Assembly: GCF_000389965.1 (NCBI RefSeq)
Contig: NC_021191.1
Coordinates: forward strand, 4,217,501-4,281,500
Length of the DNA stretch: 64,000 nucleotides
Direction: 5' to 3'
DNA from: Actinoplanes sp. N902-109
Lineage (GTDB): Bacteria; Actinomycetota; Actinomycetes; Mycobacteriales; Micromonosporaceae
Shown: piece by piece, positions 16,890 through 25,967 of the stretch
Layout of the letters: each line of letters begins with the position of its first letter
Numbering within the stretch: the stretch's first letter is position 1
Notes under the pieces: model-generated
The model's database searches: none
Seen by the model: only the letters and a program-made list of their open reading frames with translations
What the model was told of the DNA's origin: nothing
Translations under genes and position numbers: made by a program

Positions 16890-17010
16890 GGCCCTCGGCT
16901 CGCCCGGGGGTCGTGCCGTGCCTCGGTTGGCCCGGGGTCGTGCTGGTCCTCGGCTCGCCCGGGGGTCGTGATCAGCCTCGGCTTGCCCGGGGCCGTGCTG
17001 GTTCTCGGCT
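16890..17010. repeat. Tandem repeat (~27-28 bp) between convergent genes
   Basis: About four copies of a unit built on CCTCGGCTCGCCCGGGG followed by TCGTGCTGGT fill most of the gap between the M1 peptidase stop and the stop of the convergent amidohydrolase fusion. No terminator-type hairpin with a clear stem was seen here. Confidence 0.65.
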
Positions 17011-17035
17011 TTCTGTGGCCGCGCTGACCCTCGTT

Positions 17036-18940
17036 TCAGGTGGGGGCGCGCCGCCCGAGATAGGCAGCGAGGAGGGCACTCGCGTCAGCACCCGGCGCAG
17101 CCGCCACCGGACCGTCGAACGCATGCCCGTCCCGCGTCTCAGGCGGCACCAGCCGCACCGCGATCCCCATCGCCGCCGCCGCAACATCCCCGTCGAGGCG
17201 AACCCGAGCCGCAACACCGGCCGCAAGGTCCCAGGTATGCACCGCCACCTCGACAACGAATCCGGACAGCGCCACGGCAGCAGGCATCCGCCCCCACGGC
17301 GCGGCGACGCTCCCAGCCCCGTGCCCGACGCCGCGGCCGTGCACGCCCCAGTCGCCGGCACTGCCTGTCGTGTCTCGGCCGGCGTCGGCGGCTGTCGCTC
17401 CGGGCGTGCTGCCGATCGGCGGACCGGCGGCTCCGGGATCTCCGGCGGTCATCATCTGGTTGGCGGTGTGCGGTGTCTCAGGCTCTCCCGGTGGCGCGAG
17501 CCGGTCCCCAGCTCCGGTGGCGTCAGGCGGTGCGGCTGCCGTCCTTCCGCCGGCGATCGGCGTGGTCCGGCGGGTTGAGCCGGGCGTTGCCTCGTCCCGG
17601 TGTGGCGCGGCGCGGTAGGACGCAGCCGGCCTTGCGGTGCAGGCCCGGATGGCCTTGTCGACCGCGGCCCGCAGGACCTCGCGCCATGTTGACGGCTCGA
17701 TGGCCATGATGTCCGGTATCGACATGACGGGACGACCCTCGACGGTGAACTGGGCGCGCTGCACGACGGCCAGCACGTGGCCCAGCAGCGTCCGCACATC
17801 CCAGGAGGCGCACGGCGTCGGGCGGTCGAGGTCACGGGTCCGCACCGCGCTCAGCACCCGCCGCAGCTGGGTGAGGGCGGCGGCCAGCAGCGCCCGGAGA
17901 TCCTCGGCGGCGAGCGGCGGCGCGGGCCGGGGGATGCCGAACAGCTCCCGGGCGTTGTCCTCGACGAACCGGCGGAACATGTCGGTCGGCAGCCGGTGCG
18001 CCAGCCGCAGCAGGCCGGAGTTGTAGGACTCGACCATCTCGATGTTCGGCGGGTGCCGGGTGTAGTGCTCGGGGCCGTCGGTGGCAGCGTCCGAGCCGAA
18101 GAGGACGCGGTCCGGACCGACCTTGTCGATCAGGCGTTCCGCCGCCGCCGACCGGCACCAGGAGGTCTCGAGGTACAAGTTGGGCAGCCGCTGGGCGTGC
18201 CGCGCGGCCCGGTGGCGGCCCTCGGGCGGGCCGAGATAGGTGTGGTAGAGCACGAACCGCACCGCCGGGAAGCGCTCGGCAAGCCGGCGGATGAGATCCG
18301 GGTCTGCCGGGCCCGGGCTGCTGTGGATGGTCACCGGAGTGCCCGCTTCCGCGGCGATCGTCAGGTACGGGTCGAGCAGGTGCGTGTCGGCGGGATAGTT
18401 GTCGTACGCGGGGTGCAGCTTGAGTCCCGCCGCGCCGGAAGCGAGCCGCCGCCGTACCTCGCCGGGGCTGGGACCGCCGGGCCGCACCCACACGAGCGGG
18501 GTGAGCCAGCGCTCGGCAGCGACGAGATCGATGAGCTCGTTGTCCATCCAGGAGACCACTGCATGGGTCATGCCGCCGGCGTGCAGGGCGGTGCGCATAC
18601 TGGTGAAGCCGAGCGAGCCGCCGCCGGGGGTGCGGACGTGGACATGGGCGTCAACCGGATCAACATTGATCCATAGCCGGTAGTCGACATTGCTGTTGTT
18701 GTCGACATCGTGGGTGTCACCGTCGCGCACGACGCAGTCGATGACCTGACCCCGGACGGGGACCTCGGCGATCCAGCTGCGGTCGTCGAGCCGGTCCATC
18801 GGCACGTCGTACGGGGCCGACCAGCCGTCATGCCCCAGGTGCAGCACCAGGTCACGGGCCTGCGCCGCCAACGGCCCGGTGTAACGGATCTTCGCCGTGC
18901 CGGTGCGCAGCGACGGGGGCGCCAGCCAGTGCAGGTTCAC
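17036..18940 (-). CDS. Three-part fusion: CBM-like domain, amidohydrolase, MDMPI/DinB-like domain
   Basis: A protein of about 634 residues. Residues ~1-100 resemble a starch/CBM25-type beta-sandwich (WSAPYDVPM, DVDNNSNVDYRLW). Residues ~105-365 are an amidohydrolase-2 TIM barrel with DAHVHV, GLKLHPAYDNYP, VTIHSSPG and VLFGSDAATDGPEHY supplying the metal ligands. The rest matches the mycothiol-dependent maleylpyruvate isomerase/TIGR03086 fold (TPCASWDVRTLLGHVLAVV, VVEVAVHTWDLA). It is interrupted by about 90 residues of proline/alanine/threonine-rich sequence. The GTG start at 18940 is a judgement, as the frame is open further upstream into the previous gene. It is last in a minus-strand set with a PaaK-like ligase. 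The substrate is unknown, and the combination is unusual. Confidence 0.65.
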   Translation of the reverse strand: MNLHWLAPPSLRTGTAKIRYTGPLAAQARDLVLHLGHDGWSAPYDVPMDRLDDRSWIAEVPVRGQVIDCVVRDGDTHDVDNNSNVDYRLWINVDPVDAHVHVRTPGGGSLGFTSMRTALHAGGMTHAVVSWMDNELIDLVAAERWLTPLVWVRPGGPSPGEVRRRLASGAAGLKLHPAYDNYPADTHLLDPYLTIAAEAGTPVTIHSSPGPADPDLIRRLAERFPAVRFVLYHTYLGPPEGRHRAARHAQRLPNLYLETSWCRSAAAERLIDKVGPDRVLFGSDAATDGPEHYTRHPPNIEMVESYNSGLLRLAHRLPTDMFRRFVEDNARELFGIPRPAPPLAAEDLRALLAAALTQLRRVLSAVRTRDLDRPTPCASWDVRTLLGHVLAVVQRAQFTVEGRPVMSIPDIMAIEPSTWREVLRAAVDKAIRACTARPAASYRAAPHRDEATPGSTRRTTPIAGGRTAAAPPDATGAGDRLAPPGEPETPHTANQMMTAGDPGAAGPPIGSTPGATAADAGRDTTGSAGDWGVHGRGVGHGAGSVAAPWGRMPAAVALSGFVVEVAVHTWDLAAGVAARVRLDGDVAAAAMGIAVRLVPPETRDGHAFDGPVAAAPGADASALLAAYLGRRAPT

Positions 18941-19034
18941 CGGACCAGCGTCCCGCCGGCGGCCCGGGCCCGCAGCGATGTGGACCGGAGCCCGTGTGGG
19001 CGCAGGTTGCGAAGGCCGGGGACCGGGGGCCAGG

Positions 19035-19712
19035 TCACAGGTGGTGCACCCATCGGTTGTCACCGCCCGGCGCTGACGGGCCGTCGGGGCCGATCCAGGT
19101 CTCGGCGCGTTCCTGCGGCGGGTACAGGCGTCCCACGTGGTACTGCTGCACGAGCGTGGCCCCGCGCGGGCCCCACATGCGGGCACGGAACCGGTGCGGG
19201 AGGTCCAGCACCCGCAGCATGTGGTACTTCTCGTGGTGGAAGCGCTCCTTGTCCTCGTACCCGTAATAGTGGGTGGCCAGGAATTCCGAGCCGGCGGGGA
19301 TGCGGGGTTCCTCCATCGGGCTGTAGACCGGCGCGGTCCAGGCGCCGACCGCCCAGTAGACGCAGATGTGCGTGATCCAGCCGGTGTCGTCGCAGTATTC
19401 GAGGTCGCGGTACACGATCTCCTCGGTGAACAGGTCGGTGGTCCAGCGGTGGCCGTGCTGGAGCACCTCGAAGAAGTAGTGGAACCGGTATTCCGGGGTG
19501 GCCCAGTTGTTCTCCATGTCCCACACCTCGCGCGGCATGCGCAGTACCTTGAGCCGCCGGCGGGGAAAGCCGCCGAGGTCCTGCAGCACGCGCACCTCAT
19601 GGCCCCAGCCCCAGTCCGGCCACTGTTCCGGCGGCGTGGCGGTGTAGTGGATCAACACTTGCTCGACGCCGTCCTCCTGATCGGTCCAGCCTTTCGGGTA
19701 GTACCAGCTCAT
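19035..19712 (-). CDS. Tryptophan-rich protein of unknown function
   Basis: A 225-residue protein with no signal peptide or membrane segment, and strikingly rich in aromatic residues (about 14 tryptophans). Blocks such as EQWPDWGWGHEVRVL, YRFHYFFEVLQHGHRW and WAVGAWTAPVYSP suggest beta-sandwich (E-set or CBM-like) modules rather than an enzyme. I do not recognise the family. ATG 19712 has GAGGTGATC just upstream. It sits 50 bases after the PaaK-like gene and about 95 bases before the CBM-amidohydrolase fusion, which itself begins with a beta-sandwich. The three are likely co-transcribed and act on one pathway. Confidence 0.6.
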   Translation of the reverse strand: MSWYYPKGWTDQEDGVEQVLIHYTATPPEQWPDWGWGHEVRVLQDLGGFPRRRLKVLRMPREVWDMENNWATPEYRFHYFFEVLQHGHRWTTDLFTEEIVYRDLEYCDDTGWITHICVYWAVGAWTAPVYSPMEEPRIPAGSEFLATHYYGYEDKERFHHEKYHMLRVLDLPHRFRARMWGPRGATLVQQYHVGRLYPPQERAETWIGPDGPSAPGGDNRWVHHL

Positions 19713-19762
19713 GGGCTGATCACCTCGATGCGGTCGTTGCCGGCGGGTGGTGGTGCGGCGGG

Positions 19763-21079
19763 TCAGCTGCGGTCGCGATGGTCGACCAGGCGCTGGATCT
19801 TGCCGGCCGAGCGGGCGAGGGTCTCGGGTTCCACGACGACGACCTCGACGCTGGTGCCGATGGTGTTCTTGATGGTGGCGGCCACCTCGGTGCCGGCCGG
19901 GTGGCGGCGCTCGCCCGGGCAGTCCGGCCGGGCCTCGACCTGGCCGGCGAGATGGTCCATGCGGCCCTGGGTGGTCAGGACCAGCTGGAAATGCGGGGCC
20001 AGTCCGGGCGTACGGAGAATGATCTCCTCGATCTGGGTCGGGAAGAGGTTGACGCCGCGAACAATGATCATGTCGTCGGTGCGGCCGGTGATCTTCTCCA
20101 TGCGGCGCATGGCCGGGCGGGCGGTGCCGGGCAACAGCCGCGTCAGGTCGCGGGTGCGATAGCGGATCACCGGCATGGCCTGCTTGGTCAGCGACGTGAG
20201 AACGAGCTCGCCCCGCTCGCCGTCGCTCAGCACCTCGCCGGTGCCCGGGTCGAGCACCTCGGGATAGAAGTGGTCCTCCCAGATGTGCAGGCCGTCCTTG
20301 GTCTCCACGCACTCCTGGGCGACGCCGGGCCCGATGACCTCCGACAGCCCGTAGATGTCGACGGCGTGGATGCCCGCGCGTTCCTCCATCTCCCGGCGCA
20401 TCTGCTCGGTCCACGGCTCGGCCCCGAAGATCCCGATCTCGAGACTCGACGTACGGGGATCGAGCCCCTGCTTCTCGAACTGATCAATGACAGTCAACAT
20501 GTACGAGGGGGTCACCATGATGATCCGGGGCCGGAAGTCGGTGATCAGCTGTACCTGTCGTGGCGTCATCCCACCCGACACGGGGATGACGGTGCAACCC
20601 AGCCGTTCGGCCCCGGCGTGGGCGCCCAGGCCGCCGGTGAACAGCCCGTACCCGTACGCGTTGTGCAGGCGGTCGCCGCGGCGCGCCCCCGCTGCCCGGA
20701 TCGAGCGGGCCATCACGGCGGCCCACATGTCCAGGTCAGCCTCGGTGTAGCCGACCACGGTGGGCCGTCCGGTCGTACCCGATGACGCATGGATGCGCCG
20801 CACGTCGTGCTCGGGTACCGCGAACATCCCGAACGGATAGTTGTCCCGCAGGTCCGCCTTGGTCGTCGTCGGGAACCGGGCCAGATCAGCCAGTTCGCGG
20901 CAGTCGTTCGGGTGCACCCCGGCTTTGTCGAAAGCACGGCGGTAGTGCGGCACCTTCTCGTACACCTGCCGCAAAGTCCGTTGCAACCGCCGCAGTTGCA
21001 GGGCCCGCAGCTCGTCGGCACCCAGCCGCTCGGCCTCGTCCAGCAGGACGGGATCCGGCGCGGCGCCCAGGTGAGTCAT
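19763..21079 (-). CDS. Phenylacetate-CoA ligase-like (PaaK family) AMP-forming ligase
   Basis: A 438-residue member of the short AMP-forming ligases. It shows IHASSGTTGRPTVVGYT (P-loop-like phosphate site), IDIYGLSEVIGPGVAQEC (A5-like), RYRTRDLTRLL (A7-like) and the GRTDDMIIVRGVNLFPTQIE block typical of PaaK, where the C-terminal lid follows. It should activate an aryl or arylacetic acid to its CoA thioester through an adenylate. No other phenylacetate-degradation genes (paaABC, paaG, paaZ) are nearby, so the substrate may differ. First gene of the minus-strand set. A 7+1+7 palindrome lies 53-67 bases upstream. Confidence 0.85.
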   Translation of the reverse strand: MTHLGAAPDPVLLDEAERLGADELRALQLRRLQRTLRQVYEKVPHYRRAFDKAGVHPNDCRELADLARFPTTTKADLRDNYPFGMFAVPEHDVRRIHASSGTTGRPTVVGYTEADLDMWAAVMARSIRAAGARRGDRLHNAYGYGLFTGGLGAHAGAERLGCTVIPVSGGMTPRQVQLITDFRPRIIMVTPSYMLTVIDQFEKQGLDPRTSSLEIGIFGAEPWTEQMRREMEERAGIHAVDIYGLSEVIGPGVAQECVETKDGLHIWEDHFYPEVLDPGTGEVLSDGERGELVLTSLTKQAMPVIRYRTRDLTRLLPGTARPAMRRMEKITGRTDDMIIVRGVNLFPTQIEEIILRTPGLAPHFQLVLTTQGRMDHLAGQVEARPDCPGERRHPAGTEVAATIKNTIGTSVEVVVVEPETLARSAGKIQRLVDHRDRS

Positions 21080-21131
21080 GGCTCCACGAAAGCCCGGCCG
21101 ATCGGGACCGTCAACCGCAGCGGACGCGATT

Positions 21132-21146
21132 TGGCAGGTCCTGCCA
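21132..21146. promoter_or_regulatory. Perfect palindrome in the divergent promoter region
   Basis: TGGCAGG-T-CCTGCCA is a perfect inverted repeat between the PaaK-like gene (start 21079, minus) and the class V aminotransferase gene (start 21280, plus). Size and position suit an operator of a TetR- or GntR-type regulator. No such gene is in the window nearby. Confidence 0.45.
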
Positions 21147-21279
21147 TTGCGGGCTGCGCAGTCGTCCTTCCTGCCCGCCTGCCCCGGGGTGTCGCTGCCG
21201 GTCTCGTTCGCACCGCCGTGGCGGCGGCAGGTGGAAGTGTTGCGCGTGGGGACCTTGACCGGACGATGTTGACCGGACG

Positions 21280-22882
21280 ATGTTGACTGGATCGGTGAAG
21301 TACACCGGTGAGCGGATGCTGAAGCGGGTACGTCAAGGTGTGATCGGTGAGGGTGCGGTGCTCGACGGGCCGTACGGACCGCGGCGGATCTGCTATGCCG
21401 ACTACACCGCGTCCGGGCGCTCGCTCGACTTCATCGAGGACACCATCCGCGACCGGGTGCTGCCGTACTACGCGAACACCCACACCGAGGCCTCGGCCAC
21501 CGGCGCACGCACCAGCCGGCTGCGCGAGGAGGCGCGCGAAGCCGTGCACCGGGCGGTCGGCGCCACTCCGGAGCATGCGGTCATCTTCTGTGGCTCGGGG
21601 GTCACCGCAGCCGTCAACAAGCTCGTCGCCCTGCTCGGACTGCGCCGGTCGGGCCGCTACGCCCACGAGACGGTGGATCAGCTGCGGCCGGTGGTCTTCG
21701 TCGGCCCCTACGAGCACCACTCCAACGAGTTGCCGTGGCGCGAGAGCGTCGCCGACGTCGTGGTGATCGGGCAGCGCCGGGACGGGCACATCGACCTGGA
21801 CGACCTGCGCTGGCAGTTGGTAGCGCACGCCGACCGGCCGTTGCTGGCGGGCAGCTTCTCCGCCGCCTCCAACGTCACCGGGATCGTGTCCGACACCGCG
21901 GCCATCGCCGCGCTGCTGCACGAGCACGGCGCGCTGGCGGCCTTCGACTATGCCGCCGGCGCGCCGTACCTCCCGATCACCATGGCCGGCAAGGACGCGG
22001 TGTTCCTCTCGCCGCACAAGTTCCCGGGCGGCCCGCAGACCCCGGGCATCCTGGTCGTACGCCGGGAGCTGCTCGACGATCCGATACCCAGCGACCCCGG
22101 CGGCGGCACGGTGGCCTACGTGGACACCGTGGGGCACCGCTATCTCGCGGACCCGGTCGCGCGGGAGGAAGCCGGTACGCCCGCGATCGTCGAGTCGATC
22201 CGTGCCGGGATGGTGTTCGACGTCAAGCAGGCCGTCGGTGCTGACTTGATCCGGCACCACGAACAGAGACTGTGGCAACAGCTGATCACCAGGTTGACCG
22301 GCGAACCGCGGGTCCGGGTGCTCGGCGCCGGCCCGGCCGAGCGGCTGCCGATCGTGTCCTTCCGGATCGCCGCGGCAACCGGATTCCTGCACCACAACTT
22401 CGTCGTCGCACTGCTCAACGACCTGTTCGGGATCCAGGCGCGCGGCGGCTGCTCGTGCGCCGGGCCGTACGGGCACCGGCTGCTGGGCATCGACCCGTCC
22501 GGCTCACGCCTGTTCCAGCGCCAGGTCGATGCCGGTTGGGAGGGCATCAAGCCCGGCTGGGCGCGCATCGGCCTGAACTACTTCTTCAGCGACGAACTCA
22601 CCGGCTACCTGGCGGACGCCGTCGTCTTCATCGCCCGGCACGGCCATCGTTTCCTCACCGACTACCGCTTCGATCCCCGTACGGCGCAGTGGCGCCACGA
22701 GAAGGACGGCGACCTGGACCTGACCGGCGGGACGCTGGGGGGAGGAGGTGCTGGCCGGGCAGCTCCGGCAGGCGTACGACCTCGCCGCGCAGCGCCCGGA
22801 ACCGGCGGACGACGCTGCCGGGCTGCCGGACTCCTTCGAGGCGTTGCGCTGGTTCCCGCTGCCCGCCGCCTGCCTGGAGTAA
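21280..22882 (+). CDS. Class V (cysteine-desulfurase-like) aminotransferase, frameshifted near the end
   Basis: The N-terminal ~485 residues are a clear fold-type-I PLP enzyme: YADYTASGRSLDFIE, NTHTEASATGART, VIFCGSGVTAAVNKL, and the PLP lysine in LSPHKFPGG. A late cysteine loop (ARGGCSCAGPYGHRLL) is of the SufS/CsdA-like type. At a run of six G (22737-22742) the frame leaves the family. Dropping one G restores GEEVLAGQLRQAYDLAAQRP and a normal ending at a TAA (22880-22882), whereas the uncorrected frame runs to 23229 in low-complexity sequence. This is either a sequencing error or a true phase shift. Start ATG 21280 lies inside a TTGACCGGACGATG direct repeat; ATG 21316 is an alternative. Confidence 0.75.
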
Positions 22883-23047
22883 GCGCCCGCGGGGGCGGCG
22901 ACCCGGCCGGGAGGGCGGCCACCGTCAGCGTATCCAGGGGATCTGCGCAAGGGTGGGAGCCGTGGTGTCGTGATCCATGTCGATCCGGCATCGATGGGCG
23001 CTCAACTGTCTTGGACGGCGTGGATCTTTGCTGCGAACCTCGGTCGT

Positions 23048-24007
23048 ATGCGTTTGCGGATTGTTCACTCCCTGGTGCCGGTCGTGGCGTTGCTGGGTGC
23101 CTGCACGGCTTCCTCGCAATCAACAGTCGCGCCCCAACCGTCACCATCGATCAATGCGTCAAGCCGGGCGACGCCCGCAGCCGCCGGGTCGGGGGCGACG
23201 AGCGCAGCGGCCGGGGCGGGCGGCGGTGAGCAACGGGCGTTCGCTGCTCTGGAGAGCCAGTTCGACGCGCGGCTCGGCGTGTATGCGCTCGATGTGAAGT
23301 CGGGGCACGCTGTGGCATACCGTGCGGATGAGCGGTTCGCGTACGCCTCCACCTACAAGGCGCTGGCCGCCGGTGCTCTGCTGGCTCACACCTCGGATGC
23401 CGACCTGGACGACATGGTCACCTATCAGCGGGCCGATCTGGTGGCGCATTCTCCCGTCACCGGGAAGAAGCTGGCCGATGGCATCAGCATCGGTGACGCT
23501 GCCGAGGCAGCGGTCCGGGTCAGTGACAACACAGCCGCCAACCTCGTGCTGCGTGAACTCGGCGGACCGGCCGGGTGGGAGAAGGACCTGCGCGGTGTCG
23601 GTGACACCGTCACCGAGGCCGCCCGCACCGAACCGGAACTCAACGCGGCCACACCGGGCGACAAGCGGGACACCAGCACACCGCGGGCGCTGGCGGCGGA
23701 CCTGCGGGCGTACGTCCTCGACGACGCGCTCGATGCCGGCGACCGGTCGACATTGACTCGATGGATGACTGGCAACGCCACCGGCAACACGTTGATTCGT
23801 GCCGGGGTGCCGAAGGGGTGGACGGTCGCCGACAAGAGCGGCGGCGGCCAGTACGGCACCCGCAACGACATCGCGGTCGTGTGGCCCGAGCCCGATCGGC
23901 CGCTCGTCCTCGCCGTCCTGTCGAGCCGGGCCGGCGCGGACGCCGATTACGACGACGCCTTGATCGCCCGGGCGGCGTCCGTCGTCGTGGCAGCGCTGCA
24001 CCCATGA
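23048..24007 (+). CDS. bla: Class A beta-lactamase, lipoprotein
   Basis: A 319-residue protein with a lipobox ending LLGAC (Cys19), so it is probably anchored outside the membrane. After an alanine/serine-rich tether, all class A motifs are present: STYK (nucleophile S101, K104), SDN (159-161), EPELN with the general-base glutamate E195, and KSG (263-265). The motif order and spacing support an active serine beta-lactamase. It is not near a regulator. Upstream in-frame starts (22970) would bury the signal sequence, so ATG 23048 was chosen. The 165-bp upstream gap shows no clear promoter. A 25-bp repeat array begins at the gene's 3' end. Confidence 0.9.
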   Translation: MRLRIVHSLVPVVALLGACTASSQSTVAPQPSPSINASSRATPAAAGSGATSAAAGAGGGEQRAFAALESQFDARLGVYALDVKSGHAVAYRADERFAYASTYKALAAGALLAHTSDADLDDMVTYQRADLVAHSPVTGKKLADGISIGDAAEAAVRVSDNTAANLVLRELGGPAGWEKDLRGVGDTVTEAARTEPELNAATPGDKRDTSTPRALAADLRAYVLDDALDAGDRSTLTRWMTGNATGNTLIRAGVPKGWTVADKSGGGQYGTRNDIAVVWPEPDRPLVLAVLSSRAGADADYDDALIARAASVVVAALHP

Positions 24008-24110
24008 AGTCGCGGCAGCGCTATGCCCATGAAGTCGCAGCAGCGCTATGCCCATGAAGTCGCGGGAGCGCTATGCCTATGAAGCCGTGGCAGCGCTGCA
24101 CCCGGGAAGT
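23986..24110. repeat. 25-bp tandem repeat overlapping the 3' end of the beta-lactamase gene
   Basis: About four to five copies of a unit like CATGAAGTCGCGGCAGCGC plus TATGCC. The last codons of the beta-lactamase (gtggcagcgctgcacccat) form the first imperfect copy, so the array seems to have grown from the gene's own end. Confidence 0.75.
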
Positions 24111-24145
24111 CGCTGGAGCTTTGCGGTCAGGAGGACGCGGCAGCC

Positions 24146-24183
24146 GCGGTCCGCGCCGGGTCTTGCCGGGCGGCGCGGACCGC
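24146..24183. terminator. Hairpin between convergent bla and yidC
   Basis: GCGGTCCGCGCC and GGCGCGGACCGC form a perfect 12-bp stem with a 14-base loop. The only gap between two converging genes is a sensible place for a bidirectional terminator. There is no U-tract, as is usual in such GC-rich genomes. Confidence 0.65.
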
Positions 24184-24196
24184 AGAAGCGTGGCGG

Positions 24197-25024
24197 CTAC
24201 GGCGTGATCGACGCCGGCTGGGCGCCGGTGGCGTCGGGCAGCGGATATCGGCGCAGGATCCAGGCCTGTTGACCGAGGGCGAACAGGTTCTGGGTGGTCC
24301 AGTACAGCACGACGCCGATGGGGAAGACCGTGCCGGAGATGAGCAGGGACGCCGGGATGCCGTAGAGCATCAGGCGTTGCACCATCCGCTGCTGCGGGTC
24401 CTCCGACCAGCCGGACCTGAGCATCGACATGCGGCTGGTGAGGTAGGTGGTGACGATCATGGCGGCGATCAGCACCGCAGCGACGATCTTGACCGTGAGG
24501 CCGTGCGCGCCGAGGGCTTCCAGCTGGGCAGCCCCGGAGTGGAATGTGGCGGCAATCGGCGCCCCGAAGAGCTTGGCGTGCGCGGCGTCGTCGAACTGCG
24601 CGGCGGTCCAGCCGTAGAGCGTACGCGAAGCATGGTCGGTGATCGTTGGCTTGAGATGGCGCAGCACGTGCAGCAGGCCGATGAAGATGGGGATCTGCAC
24701 GAGCATCGGCAGGATGCCGGACAGCGGGTTGACCTGTTCGGTGCGGTAGAGCTCGGTGAGATCCTTCTGCAACGCCTGCGGATTGCCTTTGTGCTTCGCC
24801 TGCAACGCTTTGAGCTGCGGCTGCAACCGTTGCATGGCGCGCTGCGAGCGGACCTGGCGGACGAAGACCGGGAACAGCAGGGCGCGGACGGTGAGAACCA
24901 GGAAGATGATGCCGAGCACCCACGACCAGTCGGTGGCCAGAGCGCTCAGATCGCCCAGCGTCGTGCGCCAGGCGCCGTGCCAGAGGAGCAGGACGGCGGA
25001 GATCGCCGTATAGATCAAGGACAT
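24197..25024 (-). CDS. yidC: YidC/Oxa1-type membrane protein insertase
   Basis: A 275-residue protein with about five hydrophobic segments. The 60KD_IMP core is readable: VRALLFPVFVRQVRSQRAMQRLQPQLKALQ, the following coiled-coil cytoplasmic loop (KHKGNPQALQKDLTELYR), NPLSGILPMLVQIPIFIGLL and the late PIGVVLYWTTQNLFALGQQ helix. It inserts membrane proteins with or without SecYEG. The short form without a large external domain is normal for Gram-positives. The absence here of rnpA, rpmH or jag, which surround the main actinobacterial yidC, suggests an accessory paralogue. Start ATG 25024 has GGGTGA just upstream. It follows the DUF6412-like gene by about 57 bases, probably as an operon. Confidence 0.9.
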   Translation of the reverse strand: MSLIYTAISAVLLLWHGAWRTTLGDLSALATDWSWVLGIIFLVLTVRALLFPVFVRQVRSQRAMQRLQPQLKALQAKHKGNPQALQKDLTELYRTEQVNPLSGILPMLVQIPIFIGLLHVLRHLKPTITDHASRTLYGWTAAQFDDAAHAKLFGAPIAATFHSGAAQLEALGAHGLTVKIVAAVLIAAMIVTTYLTSRMSMLRSGWSEDPQQRMVQRLMLYGIPASLLISGTVFPIGVVLYWTTQNLFALGQQAWILRRYPLPDATGAQPASITP

Positions 25025-25081
25025 GACGTCACCCTTTGGGAGCCGGAACGAGGACACGGTCCAGCCGCCGCCGTACGAAAG

Positions 25082-25363
25082 TCAGGCGACAGCTGCAGCG
25101 GTGCTCGTCGGTCCCCGGGGGCGGGTGCGGCCCCGGGCGTCGGGATCGCGGTGCCGCGGGACGCCGGCCCGCTCGGCACGGGTGCGCACCGACTGGGCGG
25201 CGCTGCGGACGCCGGTGGCGGCAACGGGCCGCACGACCAGCAGTCGGGCGGCCAGCACAGCGATCAGCAGAACGCTGACCAGGGCACCTGTGCCGGTGGC
25301 CGGGCCGGACGCGCCGAGGTCGGCCAGCAGGCCGACCAATCGGGAGAACGCATCCAGCCACAT
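25082..25363 (-). CDS. Small membrane protein, DUF6412-like
   Basis: A 93-residue protein with one or two N-terminal hydrophobic helices (GALVSVLLIAVLAARLLV) and a basic, proline-rich cytoplasmic tail. In actinobacteria, small proteins of this kind (DUF6412) commonly sit immediately upstream of an accessory yidC, which matches this context. Function unknown; a partner or substrate of the insertase is plausible. An in-frame GTG at 25366 would add one residue. Confidence 0.6.
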   Translation of the reverse strand: MWLDAFSRLVGLLADLGASGPATGTGALVSVLLIAVLAARLLVVRPVAATGVRSAAQSVRTRAERAGVPRHRDPDARGRTRPRGPTSTAAAVA

Positions 25364-25499
25364 CACGACGTCAGCCTATCAACGTTGCGCACCACCACAG
25401 GCGGTCACCATGTACGCGGTCGGTCAACGGGTCGATCCTGGCCATCGCCATGTCCAGGCGTGGCACCCCCGGCGGGGGAGGTGGGTGGCGGGCGCCATC

Positions 25500-25967
25500 A
25501 TGGGACGCATGGATGAGCGCGCCCGTGATGGCTACGTGTTGACTGCCGACCCGGCCCGGATCGATGTTGATCGCGTACACCGATGGCTCAGCGAGGAGTC
25601 GTACTGGGCCACCGGCATCGGGCTCGACACGGTCGTACGCTCGATCGCGGGCTCCCGGGCGTACGGGATCTATGCCGGCGCCGAGCAGGTTGCCTTCGCT
25701 CGTGCGGTGACCGACGGTGCGACGTTCGCCTGGCTCTGTGACGTCTTCGTCGACAGCGGGCACCGCGGTCGCGGGCTGGGCGGCTGGCTCGTCGACAGCA
25801 TTCTCGCCGACCTGTCGGACGAGGGCGTGCTGCGCTTCGTGCTGGCTACCAGGGACGCCCACGACGTGTACCGGCGGTCCGGGTTCGACGCGCTCGACGG
25901 CGCGCAGCGCTACATGGAGATCGACCGGCGCCCGACCAGGGCGAGCATCCTCGAACAGCTCGGATAA
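25500..25967 (+). CDS. GNAT-family N-acetyltransferase
   Basis: A 155-residue cytosolic acetyltransferase. The acetyl-CoA pyrophosphate loop appears as VDSGHRGRGLGGWLVDSIL (the R/Q-x-x-G-x-G/A pattern), preceded by the beta4 strand FAWLCDVFV and followed by LRFVLATRDAHDVYRRSGF, the usual beta5/alpha4 region. This subgroup (short N-terminus, YWATGIGLDTV) is frequent in actinobacteria and acts on unknown small molecules or protein N-termini. ATG 25509 is an equally good start. Confidence 0.85.
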   Translation: MGRMDERARDGYVLTADPARIDVDRVHRWLSEESYWATGIGLDTVVRSIAGSRAYGIYAGAEQVAFARAVTDGATFAWLCDVFVDSGHRGRGLGGWLVDSILADLSDEGVLRFVLATRDAHDVYRRSGFDALDGAQRYMEIDRRPTRASILEQLG

